A stretch of 64,000 nt of DNA from Olivibacter sp036959255 (GCF_036959255.1 NZ_JAWMTI010000010.1:1-64000); one strand, 5' to 3'. Positions 1 through 8,934 are shown, numbered from the stretch's first letter. Numbers and translations are program-made. The notes: generated by a model not told the origin, from the sequence alone.

Positions 1-183
1 TTATTACCGCCACCTGATCGCCTGCTTTGCTAACTTGGCAAAGCGTCGGAGAATGCCTGATAAAAGATGCACCAGATCCAAGCCTTTTAAATCTAAAAAA
101 ACAGGTAGTGCAACAGCCACTTGATCCAAACCGACGCAAAGATCAAGGCTATATTTAGGGCTGAGGATATAATACGTTTAGTT
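1..183 (-). repeat. Left-edge extragenic repeat, open in two frames, no start codon
   Basis: On the minus strand one frame is open from about 177 down to tandem stops at positions 1-6, but it has an in-frame TAA just upstream and no ATG. A second minus frame is open from about 110 to the window edge. A stretch readable in two frames without a start looks like a conserved nucleotide repeat rather than a gene. From memory, similar translated strings turn up as spurious proteins in other Sphingobacteriaceae genomes; I could not check this. The element probably continues left of the window. Confidence 0.4.
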
Positions 184-213
184 AAAAGTAAAAGCCCATC
201 GTTTTACTAAAAT

Positions 214-319
214 GCCGCCTCCAAAATTTACAGTCAGCACTGGGAGGCACTATCGTTCCTGTAAATTTTGAAGCGGCGAGCTTTCTTTGCTTCTTTTCTT
301 TCGCGGAGAAAGAAAGAAG
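214..319. repeat. Two hairpins of an extragenic repeat upstream of lepA
   Basis: An imperfect inverted repeat pairs 214-232 with 260-277 (outer GCCGC/GCGGC, inner AAAATTTACA/TGTAAATTTT) around a 27-nt loop. A second, pyrimidine/purine hairpin follows at 290-302 and 308-319 with loop GCGGA. Together with the frame at 1-183 this looks like one composite repeat. It could also act as the terminator of a gene to the left. Confidence 0.5.
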
Positions 320-389
320 TTAAAATAAACTTGACGCAGTTTTGCCCTAGAAAAAGTAAAAGAGATGGTGAATATTGTAGTTAATAATT

Positions 390-397
390 TATCTTTG
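390..397 (+). promoter_or_regulatory. Probable −7 element of lepA
   Basis: TATCTTTG matches the Bacteroidetes −7 consensus TAnnTTTG exactly and lies 25 nt before the lepA ATG. No convincing −33 TTTG is seen at the usual distance. Confidence 0.5.
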
Positions 398-422
398 CCG
401 TTTAATACGCATTATTCCCTAC

Positions 423-2210
423 ATGAAGCACATTCGCAATTTTTGTATCATTGCACATATCGACCACGGGAAGAGTACCTTGGCAGATCGTTTATTGGAA
501 TACACGAATACCATCACGCAAAGAGAGGCACAGGCGCAGCTCTTGGATAATATGGATTTAGAACGTGAGCGTGGAATTACGATTAAGAGCCATGCTATCC
601 AAATGAATTATAGTTATGAAGGACAGGATTATGTCCTTAACCTGATCGATACCCCCGGACATGTCGATTTTTCTTATGAAGTATCTCGTTCCATCGCTGC
701 ATGTGAGGGCGCTTTGCTAATTGTTGATGCTTCACAAGGAATTCAGGCACAAACGATTTCTAATTTGTATTTGGCATTGGAACATGATTTAGAAATCATT
801 CCTATTCTGAATAAAATGGACTTGCCGGGTGCGATGCCTGAGGAGGTAAAAGATCAGATAGTTGACCTCATTGGTGGAAAACGGGAAGACATCATCCCGG
901 CATCAGGAAAAACCGGAATGGGGGTTTCTGAGATTCTTCAAGCGATTGTTGAACGGGTACCGGCACCTGTAGGTGACCCCGATGCACCATTGCAAGCTTT
1001 GATCTTCGACTCTGTTTTTAACTCTTTTCGAGGAATTATGGCCTACTTCAAGGTAGAAAATGGCGAAATTAGAAAGAACGATAAAGTAAAATTTATCGCA
1101 ACGGGGAAGGAATATATCGCAGATGAAATCGGAACATTGAAGTTAACACAAGTTCCAAAAGATGTTATCCGTACCGGTGACGTAGGTTATATTATTTCGG
1201 GCATAAAGGAAGCACGTGAAGTAAAAGTTGGCGATACAATTACACATGTGAGTCGCCCGAGTAAAGAGGCGATCAAGGGGTTTGAAGAAGTAAAACCAAT
1301 GGTTTTTGCCGGAATTTATCCTGTAGATACAGAAGACTTCGAAGAGTTACGGGAAAGCATGCATCGCTTACAGCTTAATGATGCCTCGTTAGTCTTTGAA
1401 CCTGAATCGTCAGCAGCTCTTGGTTTTGGTTTCCGATGTGGCTTTTTAGGCATGCTCCATATGGAAATTATCCAAGAACGCCTGGAGCGGGAATTTGATA
1501 TGACCGTTATTACAACGGTTCCGAACGTTTCTTACGTTGCACATACTACCAAAGATGGCGAAATAAAAGTGAATAATCCGTCTGATTTACCGGATCCCAG
1601 TAAGTTAGAATTCGTAGAAGAACCTTTTATTAAAGCCAACATTATTACCAAAGCGGAATTTGTTGGACCTGTTATGTCGCTCTGTATCCAAAAAAGAGGC
1701 GTTATTATTAACCAGAGTTATTTGACGGCTGATCGAGTAGAATTGGTGTTTGAAATGCCTATGGGCGAAATCGTATTTGATTTCTATGATAAACTGAAAA
1801 CTATTTCGAAGGGATATGCTTCATTTGATTATCATCAGATCGGTTATCGGCAGTCAGACTTGGTCAGATTAGATATTCGGTTAAACGGGGAACCTGTAGA
1901 TGCACTCTCCTCCCTTATTCACCGAAGTAATGCCTACGAGTTTGGGAAAAAGATTTGTGAGAAATTAAAAGAGCTTTTGCCCAGACAACAATTTGAAATA
2001 GCCATTCAGGCCTCCATAGGTGCTAAGGTAATAGCCAGAGAAAATGTACGTGCACTACGAAAAGATGTAACTGCAAAATGTTACGGAGGCGATATTTCGC
2101 GTAAGCGAAAACTGTTAGAAAAACAGAAAAAGGGAAAAAAGAGAATGCGCCAGGTTGGGAATGTGGAAATTCCACAATCCGCTTTCATGGCCGTGTTGAA
2201 ATTAGATTAA
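423..2210 (+). CDS. lepA: Elongation factor 4 (LepA), ribosome back-translocating GTPase
   Basis: Cytoplasmic translational GTPase that acts on stalled or mistranslocated 70S ribosomes. At 595 aa it has the family's usual length. The G-domain motifs are all present: the P-loop AHIDHGKST at residues 11-19, an ERERGIT switch I near 47-53, DTPGH at 76-80 and NKMD at 130-133. The lysine/arginine-rich LepA C-terminal domain is visible in the last 50 residues. The ATG start gives the canonical N-terminus directly ahead of the P-loop. It is followed 95 nt later by folD on the same strand, across a low-complexity spacer. Confidence 0.97.
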   Translation: MKHIRNFCIIAHIDHGKSTLADRLLEYTNTITQREAQAQLLDNMDLERERGITIKSHAIQMNYSYEGQDYVLNLIDTPGHVDFSYEVSRSIAACEGALLIVDASQGIQAQTISNLYLALEHDLEIIPILNKMDLPGAMPEEVKDQIVDLIGGKREDIIPASGKTGMGVSEILQAIVERVPAPVGDPDAPLQALIFDSVFNSFRGIMAYFKVENGEIRKNDKVKFIATGKEYIADEIGTLKLTQVPKDVIRTGDVGYIISGIKEAREVKVGDTITHVSRPSKEAIKGFEEVKPMVFAGIYPVDTEDFEELRESMHRLQLNDASLVFEPESSAALGFGFRCGFLGMLHMEIIQERLEREFDMTVITTVPNVSYVAHTTKDGEIKVNNPSDLPDPSKLEFVEEPFIKANIITKAEFVGPVMSLCIQKRGVIINQSYLTADRVELVFEMPMGEIVFDFYDKLKTISKGYASFDYHQIGYRQSDLVRLDIRLNGEPVDALSSLIHRSNAYEFGKKICEKLKELLPRQQFEIAIQASIGAKVIARENVRALRKDVTAKCYGGDISRKRKLLEKQKKGKKRMRQVGNVEIPQSAFMAVLKLD

Positions 2211-2305
2211 TCTTGGTTATTTGTTGTTTGTTATTAGTTATTGGCTGTGTATTTAATCACGTTATGACGAATAACGAATAACAGATAACTCATAACTAAC
2301 AAGAA
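2211..2305. repeat. Low-complexity TTATTxGTT spacer
   Basis: The lepA-folD gap is built almost entirely of degenerate variants of TTATTCGTT/TTAGTTATT, first on the plus strand and then as their complements (AATAACGAATAAC). Similar tracts recur in other gaps of this window, near 7240, 10445-10484, 11143-11160 and 32331-32375. It carries no gene. Confidence 0.55.
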
Positions 2306-3190
2306 ATGCAATTACTAGATGGTAAGCTCGTATCGGAGAAAGTTAAACAAGATATTGCCCGGGAAGCGGCTGAATTTTTTGCCTCAAATGGTCGAAAGCC
2401 TCATTTGGTGGCAATTTTAGTTGGCCATGATGGCGGTAGCGAAACCTATGTCGCTAGCAAGATGAGAAATTGCCAACAGGTTGGTTTTGAATCGACCAAT
2501 ATCCGTTATGAGGATGATATCACCCAAGAAGAGCTTATTGAAAAAATAAAAGAGTTAAATGGAGATAATGCAGTTGATGGCGTTATTGTACAACTTCCTC
2601 TACCGAAGCATATCGATCCCGAAATTATAACCGAGGCGATAGATTATCGTAAAGATGTAGACGGTTTTCACCCGGTTAATTTGGGGCGCATGCAGCGCAA
2701 TTTGCCCTGCTTTATTCCTGCTACCCCCTATGGTATTATGCTTATGTTAGATCATTATGGCATCGAAACTGCGGGCATGCATGCCGTCGTTGTAGGGAGA
2801 AGCAATATTGTCGGCAGTCCCATGAGTATTCTTTTAGCGCGAAATGCACAACCCGGCAATTGTACAGTAACATTGACACATAGCCGTACTAAAAATTTGA
2901 AAGAAGAGGTTCTACGAGCGGATCTAATCGTGGCCGCTATCGGTAAAAAGAATTTCGTAACGGCAGATATGGTAAAAGAGGGTGCAATTATTATCGATGT
3001 GGGGATCAACAGAGAAGTAAGCAGCTTAACAAAATCAGGTTATAAGCTGTTTGGTGACGTTGATTTTGAACAGGTAGCACCCAAAACGTCTTATATTACC
3101 CCGGTTCCGGGTGGTGTTGGCTTAATGACGATTATTGGTCTGTTGAAGAATACACTTGCAGCAGCTAAGAAAGAGGTTTATCGTTCGTAG
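2306..3190 (+). CDS. folD: Methylenetetrahydrofolate dehydrogenase/cyclohydrolase (FolD)
   Basis: Bifunctional enzyme that interconverts 5,10-methylene-, methenyl- and 10-formyl-tetrahydrofolate using NADP, feeding purine synthesis and formyl-Met-tRNA. At 294 aa it is of standard length. Visible landmarks are the catalytic YVASKMR segment near residue 50, the Rossmann motif VGRSNIVGSP near 164-173 and the C-terminal family signature PVPGGVG near 267-273. The start is ATG. One-carbon metabolism also links it to fmt at 47952 in this window, although the two are not co-transcribed. Confidence 0.97.
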   Translation: MQLLDGKLVSEKVKQDIAREAAEFFASNGRKPHLVAILVGHDGGSETYVASKMRNCQQVGFESTNIRYEDDITQEELIEKIKELNGDNAVDGVIVQLPLPKHIDPEIITEAIDYRKDVDGFHPVNLGRMQRNLPCFIPATPYGIMLMLDHYGIETAGMHAVVVGRSNIVGSPMSILLARNAQPGNCTVTLTHSRTKNLKEEVLRADLIVAAIGKKNFVTADMVKEGAIIIDVGINREVSSLTKSGYKLFGDVDFEQVAPKTSYITPVPGGVGLMTIIGLLKNTLAAAKKEVYRS

Positions 3191-3398
3191 TTCTTGATTG
3201 TTCGTTATTCGGATTCAACTACTCCACTTCTCAACCAATAACTACGCAGCTATATAAACAATCTGGCATTTTTATTGTTATGTCTGAAAATGTAAACAAA
3301 AACTATTTATTCAGATGAAACCTACATAAATTACCAAGACAATAGAATATCGATAATTTATGTAAGCTTCATTGCCATTAAAAGAAAAATTTATTCAA

Positions 3399-3794
3399 AT
3401 GAAAAAATTAAGTTTATTAGCTGCCTTAGCGGTAGCCTTCTCGTTTTCGGCCTGCAATAATTCTTCTAATAGCAGCGAAGGTACCTCTGATACCATTGTT
3501 GCCGATACCACTACGCTTGGTGAACAAATTGACGAGGGTGTTGACAGTATGAAAGAAGCTGGAGAAGAAGCGAAGAAAGATATTAATGCGGCAGCGGATG
3601 AAGTAAAAGCTGACGCTAAGACTACAGGAGAAGGCATTAAAGGTGATCTAAAGGCAGCGAAAGAAGATGTTGGTGACGCTGCGAAGGCTGCCGGAACAGA
3701 CATTAAAGATGCAGCCAATAAAGTAGCCGACAAAACGAAAGAAGGTTATAATAATATTAAGGAAAGCTTAAAAAAGGATAGTACAAAAAAATAG
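3399..3794 (+). CDS. Small Ala/Lys/Asp-rich lipoprotein, function unknown
   Basis: A 131-aa protein starting at ATG 3399; an upstream in-frame TTG at 3372 is less likely because the signal peptide begins at 3399. Residues 1-20 form a lipoprotein signal ending in the lipobox FSFSAC, with Cys20 as the predicted acylation site. The mature part is a low-complexity amphipathic helix made of AADEVKADAK-like repeats, as in entericidin/LEA/YtxH-like envelope proteins. Such proteins are often stress-induced, but nothing here shows a specific role. A strong terminator follows at once. Confidence 0.8.
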   Translation: MKKLSLLAALAVAFSFSACNNSSNSSEGTSDTIVADTTTLGEQIDEGVDSMKEAGEEAKKDINAAADEVKADAKTTGEGIKGDLKAAKEDVGDAAKAAGTDIKDAANKVADKTKEGYNNIKESLKKDSTKK

Positions 3795-3823
3795 GTAGAA
3801 GATTTTATTTTTATAACCAATCG

Positions 3824-3855
3824 ATGGGACACCGAATAGGTGCCCCATTTTTTTT
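3824..3855 (+). terminator. Rho-independent terminator of the small lipoprotein gene
   Basis: Ten-base arms 3824-3833 and 3839-3848 pair with one mismatch around loop GAATA and are followed by eight T residues. It abuts the end of the convergent gene at 3854. Confidence 0.85.
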
Positions 3856-4777
3856 ACATAAATGCATCAACCTCACGGTAGGCCGTTATTAAGCGCTGCT
3901 CCCCTTCTTTGCCGCTGCCAGATACACCATGCTCCATCCCGACTACGCCTTTATATCCTTTCTCATGCAGGTATTTGAATACGTTTTTATAATTGATTTC
4001 GCCTGTTGTTGGTTCTTTCCTGCCCGGGTTATCGCCTGTTTGTATATAAGCAATTTCGCTCCAAGTACGTTCCATATTAGCAATTAAATCACCTTCATTT
4101 CGTTGCATATGATATATATCATATAGTATTTTACAGGAAGGACTGTTTACGGCACGACAGATAAGGTAGGTTTGATTCGAAGTACGTAAAAATAAATCGG
4201 GTGTATCACTTAAAGGTTCTAGCACCATAACAATGCCATGAGGTTCAAGAATTTCTGCGCCCTTTCTCAATGCATCAATAACATTAGCTGTTTGAATGTC
4301 GAGCGAAAGATTTCTTGCGAAGTCGCCGGGCACAACCGTCGTTAATTTACCGCCACATCTTTTTGACACTTCGACCGCTTCATGACAACCTTTTAGAAAA
4401 ATGTCTATATGCTCTTTTTTTCCGGCAGCTAATGTGTTTGCGCCGTTTCCACCTTTATTTAAGACAAATACGCCCATAGCCATACCCAATTTGGCCAATA
4501 GGCCTCCTATTTTTTGCTGTTCTTGAGGTGATCTACCGGGCATCCCATTATCTTCAATCCCGCGAAAGCCTTGATCATACATAAACTGAATCTGATCTAA
4601 AAAATTACTACCGGCTAAGTTCTTAAACATACCGTCATGCGGGCCGTAATTTAGGTTGAAGGTTTGTGCTGCCTTCTCGACCCCTGGTTGAGAGGATGCA
4701 TTACTCGTTAGCGAACCGCCGGCGACAAGTGCGCCGGTAGCCATTAATCCTTTCTGTAGAAATTCACTTCTTTTCAT
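3854..4777 (-). CDS. Exported TIM-barrel sugar isomerase-like protein (hydroxypyruvate isomerase family)
   Basis: A 307-aa protein of the xylose isomerase-like TIM-barrel superfamily, closest by eye to hydroxypyruvate isomerase. Residues 1-30 form a Tat-like signal (MKRSEFLQKG then a hydrophobic Ala/Gly stretch). Family landmarks include the metal-ligand segments VLEPLSD and LYDIYHMQ and the final VGMEHG. These enzymes isomerise 2- or 3-carbon keto acids or sugars; the real substrate here is unknown. It is the last gene of a minus-strand run with ApbE, a Gfo/Idh/MocA oxidoreductase and a SUMF1 protein. That context suggests periplasmic sugar or keto-acid processing. Confidence 0.8.
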   Translation of the reverse strand: MKRSEFLQKGLMATGALVAGGSLTSNASSQPGVEKAAQTFNLNYGPHDGMFKNLAGSNFLDQIQFMYDQGFRGIEDNGMPGRSPQEQQKIGGLLAKLGMAMGVFVLNKGGNGANTLAAGKKEHIDIFLKGCHEAVEVSKRCGGKLTTVVPGDFARNLSLDIQTANVIDALRKGAEILEPHGIVMVLEPLSDTPDLFLRTSNQTYLICRAVNSPSCKILYDIYHMQRNEGDLIANMERTWSEIAYIQTGDNPGRKEPTTGEINYKNVFKYLHEKGYKGVVGMEHGVSGSGKEGEQRLITAYREVDAFM

Positions 4778-4870
4778 TTGTTTTCTATTATATCAACTAT
4801 TAGGCATCAAGTAGCAAGCAGCTATCATCGCCATTTAAATCTTTTTCTCTTTTTTGAGAACTCCTCCATC

Positions 4871-5902
4871 TCATTTCACCAGCAGGGGTTTAAATCCATG
4901 GGTCATGGTGTCTAATACATTCCCTTGCCTGTCGTGGTATATGATATAGGCTTCTAAATTAGGCTGTTTCGACACAAAATCGAGCGCATCTGGTAAATTC
5001 ATGGCCATAACTGCATTATCATATCCATCAGCCGTTATCGCATCCATTGCATAAAGTGTAACACTTATCAATTCATTATCTAATGGGAAGCCCGTACGCG
5101 GATCAATAAGATGCGAAATTTTTTTGGACCCATTTTTTTTGAATTTTCGATAGTTTCCGGACGTTGTAATAGCTCCTTGGTTTAGTGCAACAACATGACG
5201 GATAACGGGGTCTCCGTTGTTTTCGGCAGGGCCTTCAATACCGATTTTCATGGCACTTCCATCCTCTTTTCTGCCCTCAATACGCAACTCTCCTCCTATT
5301 TCAACGATAAAAGATCTTATTCCTTTTTCTTTCAGAAAGCTTGCCACTTTATCAACGCTATACCCTTGCGCGATACCATTTACGTCGATACATACGCAAG
5401 GCTTTTTTTTGTAAAGGAAATTTCCCTTAAGTTTCAACAGTGAAGAGCCGACACAACCTTTAATGGTCGCAATTTCTAAGCTGTCCGGGTAGTGTGTGAT
5501 GGCGTTATGTCCGAAACCCCATGCCTCCACCAAAGGACCGACAGTTATATCAAATAAACCACCGGTTTCCCGGGATATTTGTAACGATTTTTCGACAACC
5601 GTGCGAAAATCAGCATCAATTACGACACCTTTGTCGCTCTTATTGAATTGGCTGATAAGCGAATAGGGTTTATATATTGACATGGAGCTATCGATCCCGG
5701 CCAATAGGCTATCGATACTCTCTTTTCGAATGTTGGACGCGCTATTATAATAGGTGATTTGATAACTGGTTCCTTGAGCATATCCCGTTATTTGATGCTT
5801 GCCTTCTTCATGAGCATATTGTGAAAAGGAACAAAACAAGCATACCATAGTGATGGAGAATGAAAACTTTTGCCAACTATTGATGATGCCTGTTTTGTTC
5901 AT
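4871..5902 (-). CDS. apbE: FAD:protein FMN transferase (ApbE)
   Basis: Mg-dependent enzyme that covalently attaches FMN from FAD to Thr/Ser of exported flavoproteins. The ATG at 5902 gives 343 aa with a signal-like hydrophobic N-terminus; an upstream TTG at 5929 would overlap the preceding gene and is less likely. Landmarks are the GTSYQITYY start of the domain, a DITVGPLVEAWGF block, DVNGIAQGYSVD, EIGGELR and the HLIDPRTGFP signature. No Nqr, Rnf or other obvious flavinylation substrate is encoded in the window. It lies 11 nt after the Gfo/Idh/MocA gene, so the two are probably co-transcribed. Confidence 0.9.
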   Translation of the reverse strand: MNKTGIINSWQKFSFSITMVCLFCSFSQYAHEEGKHQITGYAQGTSYQITYYNSASNIRKESIDSLLAGIDSSMSIYKPYSLISQFNKSDKGVVIDADFRTVVEKSLQISRETGGLFDITVGPLVEAWGFGHNAITHYPDSLEIATIKGCVGSSLLKLKGNFLYKKKPCVCIDVNGIAQGYSVDKVASFLKEKGIRSFIVEIGGELRIEGRKEDGSAMKIGIEGPAENNGDPVIRHVVALNQGAITTSGNYRKFKKNGSKKISHLIDPRTGFPLDNELISVTLYAMDAITADGYDNAVMAMNLPDALDFVSKQPNLEAYIIYHDRQGNVLDTMTHGFKPLLVK

Positions 5903-5913
5903 GAAGTAGGGTA

Positions 5914-7236
5914 TTACGCTTTTTCCCAATGGAATAATCCAGGCTGAGCTACCGGATAGAGACCATTTTCGTTCGGTAATATTTTGGGTTTGGCATCCCA
6001 GGTTAATGTTTCAGGCATCAGGGAATTATCCGCATTTAATGCGTCATCCCATTTTATAACTTGCCCTGAATAGGTTGCGTAACGACCAATGATTCCCGTA
6101 AGCGTACTTTTAGCACCGTACTCGGCATCCCAATGTTTATACTCCCCTTTACTAATTGTTTCGAACAATTCGTCATGTTCTGTTTGATAAGGATTGGCTT
6201 GTCCTTTCGTCGGGTGATTGAATAATAAATTGCCTTGGTGATCCCAGAGCTTGCCGGTATTGCTGGCAGATAAATAAGCTTTCCCTTTTGTACCGAAAAA
6301 TGTTTCATCTACCCGGTTCTGAGTTCCTTCGAAATGCCTACATTGACTGTAAATGACGGAACCATCCGCATAGGTCAATTCAATTGAATGGTTATCATAG
6401 ATTTCGCCGTACTCTTTTCCTGTACGCCAAGCTCTGCTTCCCGTACCTTGTATAGAGACCGGGTAAGAACCTTTGACCCAGTTGGCAATATCAATGTTAT
6501 GAACATGCTGTTCAACGATATGATCGCCACAGAGCCAATTGAAGTAAAACCAATTACGCATTTGGTACTCCATTTCAGTTTGGTCAGGTTTACGCGGGCG
6601 TACCCAAACACCTCCGCTGTTCCAGTAGACCTGTCCGCCCACAATATCGCCAATCTCGCCGTCGTGTATGCGTTTAATAGCCTCCCGATAATTTTTCTGA
6701 TATCGACGTTGTAAACCAACAACAACATTCAGCTTTTTTTTCTTCGCTTCTTCTGCAGTCGCCAATACCTTTCGTATACCAGGAGCATCAACAGCGACCG
6801 GTTTTTCCATAAACACGTGTTTGCCTTGTTTAATTGCTTCCTCAAAATGTATCGGCCTAAAACCAGGTGAGGTAGCCAAGATAACCACATCCGCCAAAGC
6901 AATGGCTTTTGCATAAGCATCAAAACCAACAAACTTATGATCTTCCGGTACATTTACCTTATCCTTGAATTTTTCAGAAAGGTCCTTATGACTGTTATCG
7001 AGTTGATCTCTAAATGCATCCGCCATGGCGACAAGCTGGAGGTTAAATTTAGTAGAAAGCGCCTGAGATGCTGCTCCCGTACCCCGCCCACCACAACCTA
7101 TTAACGCAATTTTAATAGTGTCATTGACAGAAGAGTGTCCCATAAAAGGAATGCTGCTTAACATTGTGCTGCCAGCAATGACGGCGGAAGTTTTTAAGAA
7201 ATCCCGTCGCTGTTGGTAAAGATTCAATTTATTCAT
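5914..7236 (-). CDS. Tat-exported Gfo/Idh/MocA family oxidoreductase
   Basis: A 440-aa NAD(P)-dependent sugar dehydrogenase-like protein. The N-terminus carries a twin-arginine motif (RRDFLK at 10-15) and a hydrophobic stretch, so it is predicted to be secreted folded with its cofactor. The Rossmann motif GCGGRGTG follows at about 48-55, and the family EKPVA segment and a central MocA-like β-sheet domain are visible. Exported members in Bacteroidetes act on glycans or sugar derivatives; the substrate is not evident here. Its neighbours are a SUMF1 protein upstream and ApbE downstream, all on the minus strand. Confidence 0.9.
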   Translation of the reverse strand: MNKLNLYQQRRDFLKTSAVIAGSTMLSSIPFMGHSSVNDTIKIALIGCGGRGTGAASQALSTKFNLQLVAMADAFRDQLDNSHKDLSEKFKDKVNVPEDHKFVGFDAYAKAIALADVVILATSPGFRPIHFEEAIKQGKHVFMEKPVAVDAPGIRKVLATAEEAKKKKLNVVVGLQRRYQKNYREAIKRIHDGEIGDIVGGQVYWNSGGVWVRPRKPDQTEMEYQMRNWFYFNWLCGDHIVEQHVHNIDIANWVKGSYPVSIQGTGSRAWRTGKEYGEIYDNHSIELTYADGSVIYSQCRHFEGTQNRVDETFFGTKGKAYLSASNTGKLWDHQGNLLFNHPTKGQANPYQTEHDELFETISKGEYKHWDAEYGAKSTLTGIIGRYATYSGQVIKWDDALNADNSLMPETLTWDAKPKILPNENGLYPVAQPGLFHWEKA

Positions 7237-7270
7237 TTCGGTTTATTGTTTGTTATTATCTGTTAATCGA

Positions 7271-8227
7271 TTATTTATCAGGTATAGGTGCTTGGTTGTA
7301 ATAAGCTTCTATCTCTTCCTTCGCTGGCTGAACTGCAGGCCGTACTAAACGGAAGCCAACAAAAGGTGCTTCGGGAAACCACCAATTACTTTTCGGTATT
7401 TGTGGGTCGAGCTGTTTCCAAGCAGGATCTGAAGCCAAGCGAGCTGCTGAACGTAATGCCGTTGCTTCATCATCGTAGGCTCCTCCCCTCACGCTGTGCG
7501 GGTATAATTTAGTGGGTTTATTCGCGGGGTTTACTGCAGGTGATGATGCGTAAAACACTTCGTCGTATTGATCATAAGTCCATTCTGATACATTACCATG
7601 CATATCATACAATCCCCAAGCATTTGGCTTTTTCTCACCTACTTTATGTGTAGTTCCGTTGCTGTTAGCTGTAAACCATGCGTACTCTCCCAATTTACCA
7701 TCGTCATCCCCAAAAGCATATTCATCGGTGCTACCTGCCCGACAAGCATACTCCCACTCCGCCTCCGTAGGTAGACGATAGAACACGCCGGTTCGCTCAT
7801 AGAGCCATTTGCAAAATTGAATCGCGTTATAATGTGTCATCGCAATTGCCGGATGGCCTTCTTTGCCCATGCCAAAGGTCATGTCTAAATAAGGTTTTGT
7901 AGGACGGGTGACAGCATCTACGTTGGAGGGAACTTTGCCGTCAATACTCTGCGTTACCTCGTAATCTTTATAAAGAAAGGGTTCAAAGAGATCCCAGGTG
8001 ACCTCGTGGGTTCCAATCCAATAGGCATCTAATGTGACTTCATGTACGGGCTTTTCATCGGGGTTGCCTTTTTCACTTCCCATTTTGAAACTCCCTTTAG
8101 GAATTGCTTTCATGGTGAAATTTAGCTTCGTTCCGTTAATGGTTTGCGTATAATCTGCCACTTCTTGGGCTGAAAGAATGAAACTGGTGTACGTCAGAAT
8201 TGATAAGAGGGCAAGTTTTTTATTCAT
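7271..8227 (-). CDS. Secreted SUMF1/formylglycine-generating-enzyme-like protein
   Basis: A 318-aa protein with a cleavable signal peptide (first 20 residues ending near LSAQE) followed by a full SUMF1/FGE-sulfatase domain: GSFKMGSE, HEVTLDAYWIGTHEVTW, RLPTEAEWEYACRAG, GLYDMHGNVSEW and a terminal VGFRLVR. In Bacteroidetes this fold serves formylglycine formation and also unrelated roles such as GldK-type structural proteins. No sulfatase gene is nearby, so the role is open. It is the first gene of the minus-strand sugar/redox run. Confidence 0.88.
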   Translation of the reverse strand: MNKKLALLSILTYTSFILSAQEVADYTQTINGTKLNFTMKAIPKGSFKMGSEKGNPDEKPVHEVTLDAYWIGTHEVTWDLFEPFLYKDYEVTQSIDGKVPSNVDAVTRPTKPYLDMTFGMGKEGHPAIAMTHYNAIQFCKWLYERTGVFYRLPTEAEWEYACRAGSTDEYAFGDDDGKLGEYAWFTANSNGTTHKVGEKKPNAWGLYDMHGNVSEWTYDQYDEVFYASSPAVNPANKPTKLYPHSVRGGAYDDEATALRSAARLASDPAWKQLDPQIPKSNWWFPEAPFVGFRLVRPAVQPAKEEIEAYYNQAPIPDK

Positions 8228-8426
8228 TTCTTGTTGTAAATTGGCTCTGCTTACTAGTTTATAGTGATTAGTTTACTAAATAAGCTATATTTTGGAAGAT
8301 ATACAAGAGATAAATGAAATAATTGTGTATTTTGAACACTTTAGTGCAAAACAATCGATTGTGTGAATCCATCAACACAATAGTATTTGAAAATTGTTAG
8401 TAATATAACATGAAGCACGATAAGAT

Positions 8427-8780
8427 ATGCCTACTTTTAAATTAAAACGTATTTATGAAACACCCGATAAGGCCGATGGTTATCGGGTACTTGTTGATCG
8501 GCTGTGGCCGAGAGGCGTAAAAAAAGAAAATGCGCAGCTAAACGAATGGTTGAAAAATTTAGCTCCTTCAACCGAGCTAAGGAAGCGTTATCATCAAGGT
8601 TTGGAAAATTGGGACGATTTTAAACGGGAATATGATCTGGAGATTGAAAGCAATAAGGATATAAATAGTATCATAAAGCGGTTAAAAGAAGAGAACGTGG
8701 TTACGCTGCTTTATGCTGCTCATAATAAAGAACATAACAATGCAAAAGCCCTAAAAGAATACCTAGAGGCCCATTTTTGA
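8427..8780 (+). CDS. DUF488 family protein (YeaO-like)
   Basis: A 117-aa cytoplasmic protein of the DUF488 family. It shows the typical RVLVDRLWPRG motif near residues 20-30, the family FKREY segment and the LLYAAHNKEHNNA block near the C-terminus. The biochemical function of the family is not established. It stands alone between a divergent minus-strand cluster and tRNA-Arg. Confidence 0.88.
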   Translation: MPTFKLKRIYETPDKADGYRVLVDRLWPRGVKKENAQLNEWLKNLAPSTELRKRYHQGLENWDDFKREYDLEIESNKDINSIIKRLKEENVVTLLYAAHNKEHNNAKALKEYLEAHF

Positions 8781-8824
8781 AAAAAATATTTTGTATAATG
8801 TGTGTAGGAAATAAAAGATTTTAT

Positions 8825-8832
8825 TAGCTTTG
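8825..8832 (+). promoter_or_regulatory. −7 element of tRNA-Arg
   Basis: TAGCTTTG matches TAnnTTTG and lies 19 nt before the tRNA 5' end. No clear −33 element is seen. Confidence 0.5.
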
Positions 8833-8851
8833 CATCGCTTTTAAGAAGTAG

Positions 8852-8925
8852 GCCTCGGTAGCTCAGTTGGATAGAGCAACGGTTTTCTAAACCGTGGGTC
8901 AGGGGTTCGAATCCCTTCCGGGGTA
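8852..8925 (+). tRNA. tRNA-Arg (anticodon TCT)
   Basis: The cloverleaf folds fully. The acceptor GCCTCGG pairs with CCGGGGT (two G·T pairs), the anticodon stem ACGGT/ACCGT encloses loop TTTCTAA, and the TTCGAAT T-loop is present. The discriminator base is A and CCA is not encoded. It reads AGA codons. Confidence 0.95.
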
Positions 8926-8934
8926 CGTGAACAT

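Noticed and set aside
7..177. Minus-strand 57-codon frame as a gene end
   Set aside because: In-frame stop directly upstream, no ATG, and a second overlapping frame is equally open, so it looks like a nucleotide repeat.
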